Assembly: GCA_910588885.1 (NCBI GenBank)
Contig: CAJUSQ010000115.1
Coordinates: forward strand, 1-8,782
Reading direction: 5' to 3'
Length of the DNA stretch: 8,782 bases
Source: an uncultured Lachnospiraceae bacterium
GTDB lineage: Bacteria; Bacillota; Clostridia; Lachnospirales; Lachnospiraceae
Position 1 is the first letter of the stretch; each line of letters begins with the position of its first letter. The position numbers and the translations under genes were made by a program. Positions 6,063 through 8,782 of the stretch are shown here, in pieces. Under the pieces are notes generated by a model. That model was not told the DNA's origin, ran no database searches, and saw only the letters and a list, made by a program, of their open reading frames with translations.

Positions 6063-6473
6063 CTACGGATGATTCCCTGTCCCGTAACACCACTTGGCAA
6101 TATCGGAAACCAGTTCCACCGGAACCGGCCTGCTGTATAGAAGCTGTATGGTCCCCTTACTGGTCTTATACTCTTTCAGTCGTTCGGAAAATTCCCGGAC
6201 AGCCTCCGGCCCCGGATACAGGCCCGCATGTTTTTTGAACCCGGCAAAATGGATGATATTATGCCCCTTCCAAAAAGTCGGCATACTCCATGAAATCCGC
6301 TCTTCCGCCTCCGGCAGCGCCGCGCAAAGCGCTTTTCTTATTTCCTTCAGATATTCCTGCACTTCTTCCGGCTGTGCCGCAATATATTCATCCACCGTTT
6401 CCGGCGCTTTCCCGCAGTAATGGTCCTGCCCCTGCCTTTTAAAAGTACGACCGCATTTCGGACATGTCCACAT
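6063..6473 (-). CDS. DUF1801 family protein with N-terminal zinc-ribbon-like motif
   Basis: The protein has 136 residues. Residues 1-20 contain Cys4-x2-Cys7 and His18-x-Cys20, which suggests a small zinc-binding ribbon. The rest is a DUF1801 (YdhG-like) domain: TVDEYIAAQPEEVQEYLKEI (begins at 26), ISWSMPTFW (60-68), IIHFAGFKKHAGLYPGP (73-89) and LKEYKTSKGTIQL (99-111). The family has a fold related to SufE/frataxin-like small proteins and has been called an iron chaperone in annotation, but its role is not settled. The start is well supported by AGGAGG seven bases upstream of the ATG. It heads the cluster with DUF2200 and the alkylation-repair gene. No good promoter hexamers are visible close upstream. 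Confidence 0.88.
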   Translation of the reverse strand: MWTCPKCGRTFKRQGQDHYCGKAPETVDEYIAAQPEEVQEYLKEIRKALCAALPEAEERISWSMPTFWKGHNIIHFAGFKKHAGLYPGPEAVREFSERLKEYKTSKGTIQLLYSRPVPVELVSDIAKWCYGTGNHP

Positions 6474-6727
6474 CTTGATCCCTCCTATCTCAATTCCGTT
6501 TCCCTGTAAATTTTGGGATTATCAACAATTTTTTAGAAAAAGCCCGCCATATTTCCCGCGATCCTGATGTCAAAGGATATTCCGGTATGAAAAATTTAAA
6601 ATCGCTCTTGATGATTGATGTACCCGGCCAAATTTACCACAGCCTATCAAAAGGCTTATAAACTCATAAAAAAACGTGGACTGGATATAAATATCTTATA
6701 TTAAATTTCATACTCCCATTACGTCCC

Positions 6728-6748
6728 TATGGTATATTTTTTACCATA
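6728..6748. repeat. TATGGTA-N7-TACCATA dyad
   Basis: Perfect 7-bp arms at 6728-6734 and 6742-6748 flank an A/T-only spacer. A related sequence, ATGTATATATTTTACCAT, occurs at 6841-6858. Two similar sites about 110 bp apart could be binding sites for one regulator, but AT-rich DNA raises the chance of coincidence. Confidence 0.45.
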
Positions 6749-6763
6749 TTTTCTGCCATCTCA

Positions 6764-6789
6764 AATTTGCTTACACTTGTAAGCAAATT
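6764..6789. repeat. 26-bp palindrome with 11-bp arms and TACANNTGTA core
   Basis: Arms AATTTGCTTAC (6764-6774) and GTAAGCAAATT (6779-6789) are exact reverse complements around ACTT. No U-tract follows on either strand, so a terminator is unlikely. The core TACACTTGTA fits the TACANNTGTA operator pattern known for CopY/BlaI/MecI repressors. No gene of that repressor family is in the window. Confidence 0.55.
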
Positions 6790-6948
6790 GCATTATTAAG
6801 AAAAACCCGTACATCCATCGTGATAAACCCAATCTATTTAATGTATATATTTTACCATTAATCTTCTTTTTTCTCCACAAAAAATAATCATTCCATGCTT
6901 TTAAAATTTCAAATGTACCAAATGATAAACGCACTCCTTCTTTGATTT

Positions 6949-7899
6949 TCAATTCAGACGGTTCACCCACTCAGTTGACGCATCCATGGCAGTACGGCAG
7001 GCATTCGTCTGATCCAGAGCATTCAGCATCACAAAATCATGAATCGTCCCCTGCACCCGCAACGCGGTCACTTCCACGCCTGCACACCGGAGCCTTTCCC
7101 CAAAGGCTTCCCCTTCGCTGCGTAAAACATCTGCCTGGCCGTTTATAATCATCGTCGGCGGAAAACATTTCAGGCAATTTATATCCGCCCGGAGAGGGGA
7201 CGCAGTAATCTGATTTCTATCTTCCATAGATGCCGTATACTGCCGCCAGAACCATTTCATCCCTTCCCGGTACAGATAATAGTCTGTTGCAAACTGACAG
7301 TAACTGGGCGTATTAAAACAGGCATCCGTTACCGGATAATATAACAGCAGCTTGTGGATACACGGGCCATGCCGCATGGCTGACATCAGAGCCATAGCGA
7401 TTGCCATGTTCCCGCCAACACTGTCGCCTGCCACTGTGAGCGCGGCGCCGTTTGCCCTCGGAAAACACTCCCCAATGATTTCCCATATATGGGAAAGGAG
7501 AAAATAGCACTGTTCTATTGCTGTTGGGTATTTCGCTTCCGGCGACCGGCTATATTCGGGGAATACGACCAGTGAATCTGTCCTTGCGGAAAGCTCCCTG
7601 ACTAACTTTTCATGTGTATGGAAGCTCCCAAACACCCAGCCTGCGCCATGGATATAGAATATAATGTTTCTGATCTTCTCATCCCTGGGGGCAATAAAAT
7701 ATACCGGAATGCTCCCCCACATCCCAGTATTGACGCAAACTGAGGATATATCGGCGGGATATTTATATACGGGCATATCCTGCATTTCCTCTAATGCCCT
7801 CCTGCCTTGCTCCGGCGGCATCTGAAAGATCAGCGGAGGCGTAGAGCTTTGATTACAGACAGCTTCTGCAGCGGGTTCTAACGGAACGCATCGTTTCAT
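6949..7899 (-). CDS. Alpha/beta hydrolase (HSL-type esterase/lipase)
   Basis: This is a carboxylester hydrolase of the hormone-sensitive-lipase (GDXG) class, 316 residues, a normal length. The oxyanion-hole motif is HGAGW (84-88). The nucleophile is Ser160 in GDSVGGN. The remaining triad members are Asp257 in GQADVLRSEGE and His287 in GTIHDFVML. The FPEYSRSPEAKYPTAIEQ region (113-130) matches the family's YRLAPE-like block. No clear signal peptide or membrane anchor is visible, so it is probably cytosolic. AAGGAAG lies about eight bases before the ATG at 7899. It stands alone, with long non-coding stretches on both sides. The physiological substrate is unknown; acetylated small molecules or short-chain esters are usual for the class. 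Cysteine content is rather high, with no obvious role. Confidence 0.92.
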   Translation of the reverse strand: MKRCVPLEPAAEAVCNQSSTPPLIFQMPPEQGRRALEEMQDMPVYKYPADISSVCVNTGMWGSIPVYFIAPRDEKIRNIIFYIHGAGWVFGSFHTHEKLVRELSARTDSLVVFPEYSRSPEAKYPTAIEQCYFLLSHIWEIIGECFPRANGAALTVAGDSVGGNMAIAMALMSAMRHGPCIHKLLLYYPVTDACFNTPSYCQFATDYYLYREGMKWFWRQYTASMEDRNQITASPLRADINCLKCFPPTMIINGQADVLRSEGEAFGERLRCAGVEVTALRVQGTIHDFVMLNALDQTNACRTAMDASTEWVNRLN

Positions 7900-7933
7900 A
7901 TTTCATTCTTCCTTTATACTATAAATGGTTTTT

Positions 7934-7939
7934 ATTATA
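7934..7939 (-). promoter_or_regulatory. Possible -10 element for the hydrolase gene
   Basis: A perfect TATAAT on the minus strand lies about 35 nt upstream of the hydrolase ATG in AT-rich DNA. There is no good -35 at the correct spacing. A competing TATAGT lies closer to the gene (with TTACAT 18 nt upstream) but would leave almost no leader. Confidence 0.35.
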
Positions 7940-8084
7940 ATATGTAACTCTTCCGTTTTTGCATACCTGCCAACAACTCTGTTATTTTCGGAATATATCA
8001 TTTCAGAAACAGGGATTTCAATCCGCAAAATCCCGTTTGTATTTCAGTCTATCATTGCAGGCGTTTACTTATTTCCAGAACGCC

Positions 8085-8342
8085 TCGGAGTTGGTTCAGA
8101 TAACCGTAGCTTTTTATGGTTTGCTGTTTTGGGGAAGCGTTTGGATAAGGGCGGTACCCTTGAGTAGTCTATGCGATGGGCAGCTCTTAGCCATTCGGGA
8201 ACAGGACGATAGTGCACAGCTTGGCGTTGATCTGGAGGATCCGGAAACCCGTCTACGATTACTGCTGTCCTTTAAAGTGATGGATCTGATGCTGTGCAAT
8301 GATATGATCCTCTGTCATCCTGATTCCACAGGACGCACTTGA
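8085..8342 (+). pseudogene. Unrecognised coding-like patch, possible gene remnant
   Basis: The plus-strand frame ending with TGA at 8340-8342 has purine-rich first codon positions and a gene-like mix of residues from about 8160, including REQDDSAQLGVDLEDPETR and LLLSFKVMDLML. Upstream the same frame stays open to an ATG at 7959, but that part overlaps the hydrolase promoter region, is AT-rich and lacks a ribosome binding site. I recognise no domain. It is the only plus-strand coding-like signal in the window. It could be the 3' end of a decayed gene, a small gene with a non-ATG start, or chance. Confidence 0.25.
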
Positions 8343-8463
8343 CTGGCCACTTTTTTGCAGTGCGAAATTGTAGTTTTTGGCAACGCATTTGAAGGAAATT
8401 TTTTATACAATATCCTTTTCAGGAGTTAGTCAGAATTAACCTATAGGACTGATGGCCGGATAA

Positions 8464-8535
8464 ATTTGGGCACTAAAATAAGCAGTCAGCAATCATATTT
8501 TCATGACTGATAACTGCTTATGCAGATGTCCAAAT
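8464..8535. repeat. Large imperfect inverted repeat near the tRNA gene
   Basis: The central arms ATAAGCAGT (8478-8486) and ACTGCTTAT (8513-8521) are exact complements. Inside them CAG/CTG can also pair. Outside, ATTTGGGCA (8464-8472) and TGTCCAAAT (8527-8535) match at eight of nine positions. The whole would form a long interrupted hairpin on either strand. It may be a bidirectional terminator-like structure or a small palindromic element. Confidence 0.5.
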
Positions 8536-8666
8536 ATTTTATTTCACGATGTACAGAATGATTCCTTTCTTAATGACTATTTTGGCTACTGTTCCCTGAG
8601 AGGTTCCCTCATAATTTTAATATAGCCGAAGTACATTTAAGATAACTAAAATACATATTTCCAGCC

Positions 8667-8708
8667 AAAAGAAAAAGCTGCAAACCGCCTGTTTCAGGGG
8701 CTTCCAGC
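8667..8708 (-). terminator. Intrinsic terminator of the tRNA-Glu transcript
   Basis: On the minus strand GCTG (8708-8705) pairs with CAGC (8680-8677). Inside, GAA-G-CC-CCTG pairs with CAGG-C-GG-TTT around an AAA loop, with one bulge and one mismatch. TTTTTCTTTT follows directly at 8676-8667. It lies about 35 nt past the tRNA 3' end. Confidence 0.85.
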
Positions 8709-8741
8709 ATCTCTTGGGTTGGGCTGTTTAAAAACAGTCAA

Positions 8742-8782
8742 CAGCTCGTAGGGGAATCGAACCCCTGTTTCCGCCGTGAGAG
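8742..8782 (-). tRNA. tRNA-Glu(CTC), 3' half, cut by right window edge
   Basis: The minus strand reads the 3' half of a tRNA. The anticodon loop is CTCTCAC with anticodon CTC, starting at the window edge. It is followed by the anticodon-stem strand GGCGG, a short variable region AAAC, the T arm AGGGG-TTCGATT-CCCCT, acceptor strand ACGAGCT and discriminator G. The anticodon loop and GGCGG stem match bacterial tRNA-Glu. CCA is not encoded after the discriminator, so it must be added by nucleotidyltransferase. The 5' half (acceptor, D arm and anticodon-stem 5' strand) is outside the window. Confidence 0.93.

Larger units (their letters stand above)
6474..6948. other. AT-rich intergenic region with dyads, no convincing gene
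   Basis: About 475 bases separate the hydrolase stop from the DUF1801 start. The base composition is clearly more AT-rich than the genes. It holds the dyads at 6728-6748 and 6764-6789 and an isolated TTGACA on the minus strand at 6573-6568 without a good -10 partner. No intrinsic terminator for the hydrolase gene is visible. An AT-rich open frame at 6761-6970 (minus) lacks a recognisable product. Confidence 0.6.
7900..8741. other. Region between hydrolase and tRNA with no recognised gene
   Basis: About 840 bases without an identifiable gene. The first part is the hydrolase 5' region. From about 8085 to 8342 GC rises and one plus-strand frame looks coding. A short dyad AGGCGTT/AACGCCT lies at 8059-8085. 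From 8343 the DNA is AT-rich again and holds the large inverted repeat at 8464-8535 and the tRNA terminator. Confidence 0.6.

Noticed and set aside
6545..6573. Possible promoter for DUF1801 with a perfect TTGACA on the minus strand
   Set aside because: At 16-17 nt spacing the -10 would read TATGGC or ATGGCG, too far from consensus to annotate.
6764..6789. Palindrome as the hydrolase terminator
   Set aside because: No U-tract follows on the minus strand and it is about 160 bp beyond the stop codon.
6761..6970. Minus-strand open frame of 69 codons with a GTG start overlapping the hydrolase end
   Set aside because: AT-driven codon content, no convincing ribosome binding site for the GTG at 6970, and no recognisable domain; its 3' end runs into the palindrome at 6764-6789. 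A weak chance of a decayed gene remains.
8059..8085. AGGCGTT/AACGCCT 7-bp inverted repeat
   Set aside because: Short arms, 13-nt loop and no U-tract on either side; nothing ties it to a gene end.
7925..8167. Plus-strand open frame starting inside the hydrolase promoter region
   Set aside because: No ribosome binding site, AT-rich start, no recognisable product, and it overlaps a better coding-like frame.
8742..8782. tRNA 3' end as an integration (att) site for a mobile element
   Set aside because: By eye I found no second copy of the T-arm/acceptor sequence and no integrase gene in the window.

Overview
The window looks like chromosomal DNA from a Clostridia member, most likely Lachnospiraceae. 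This rests on Firmicutes-type ribosome binding sites, the variant GNGGQC motif in release factor 1, the DUF1385 gene sitting among the translation genes, and a Rho with a Q/N-rich repeat linker. The assignment comes from protein character and gene order, not from a database search. All recognised genes lie on the minus strand.

Right to left (the direction of transcription), 4659 to 1 is a core information-processing block: rho (termination factor), rpmE (ribosomal protein L31, own promoter), a DUF1385 membrane protein, prmC (release-factor glutamine methyltransferase, overlapping DUF1385 by ATGA) and prfA (RF1, cut by the left window edge). PrmC modifies the Gln of the GGQ motif in RF1, so enzyme and substrate are encoded side by side. 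A hairpin terminator and a second dyad separate rpmE from DUF1385.

6473 to 4855 is a small accessory cluster: a DUF1801 protein with an N-terminal zinc-ribbon-like motif, a DUF2200 protein, and a HEAT-repeat DNA alkylation repair protein (AlkC/AlkD type). The last two are spaced as an operon. A 30-bp dyad lies between this cluster and the rho promoter.

6948 to 6474 is AT-rich DNA with no convincing gene but several dyads, including an 11-bp-arm palindrome. 7899 to 6949 encodes an HSL-type alpha/beta hydrolase with a complete catalytic triad. 7900 to 8741 has no recognised gene; it holds a patch of coding-like DNA (about 8085-8342) and a roughly 70-bp imperfect inverted repeat. The right edge cuts a tRNA-Glu(CTC) gene that has a clear intrinsic terminator.

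I see no mobile element, CRISPR array or obvious new multi-gene system. The most interesting items are the 11-unit QxER hexapeptide repeat inside Rho, the DUF1801/DUF2200/alkylation-repair cluster, and the unexplained coding-like and inverted-repeat DNA next to the tRNA.
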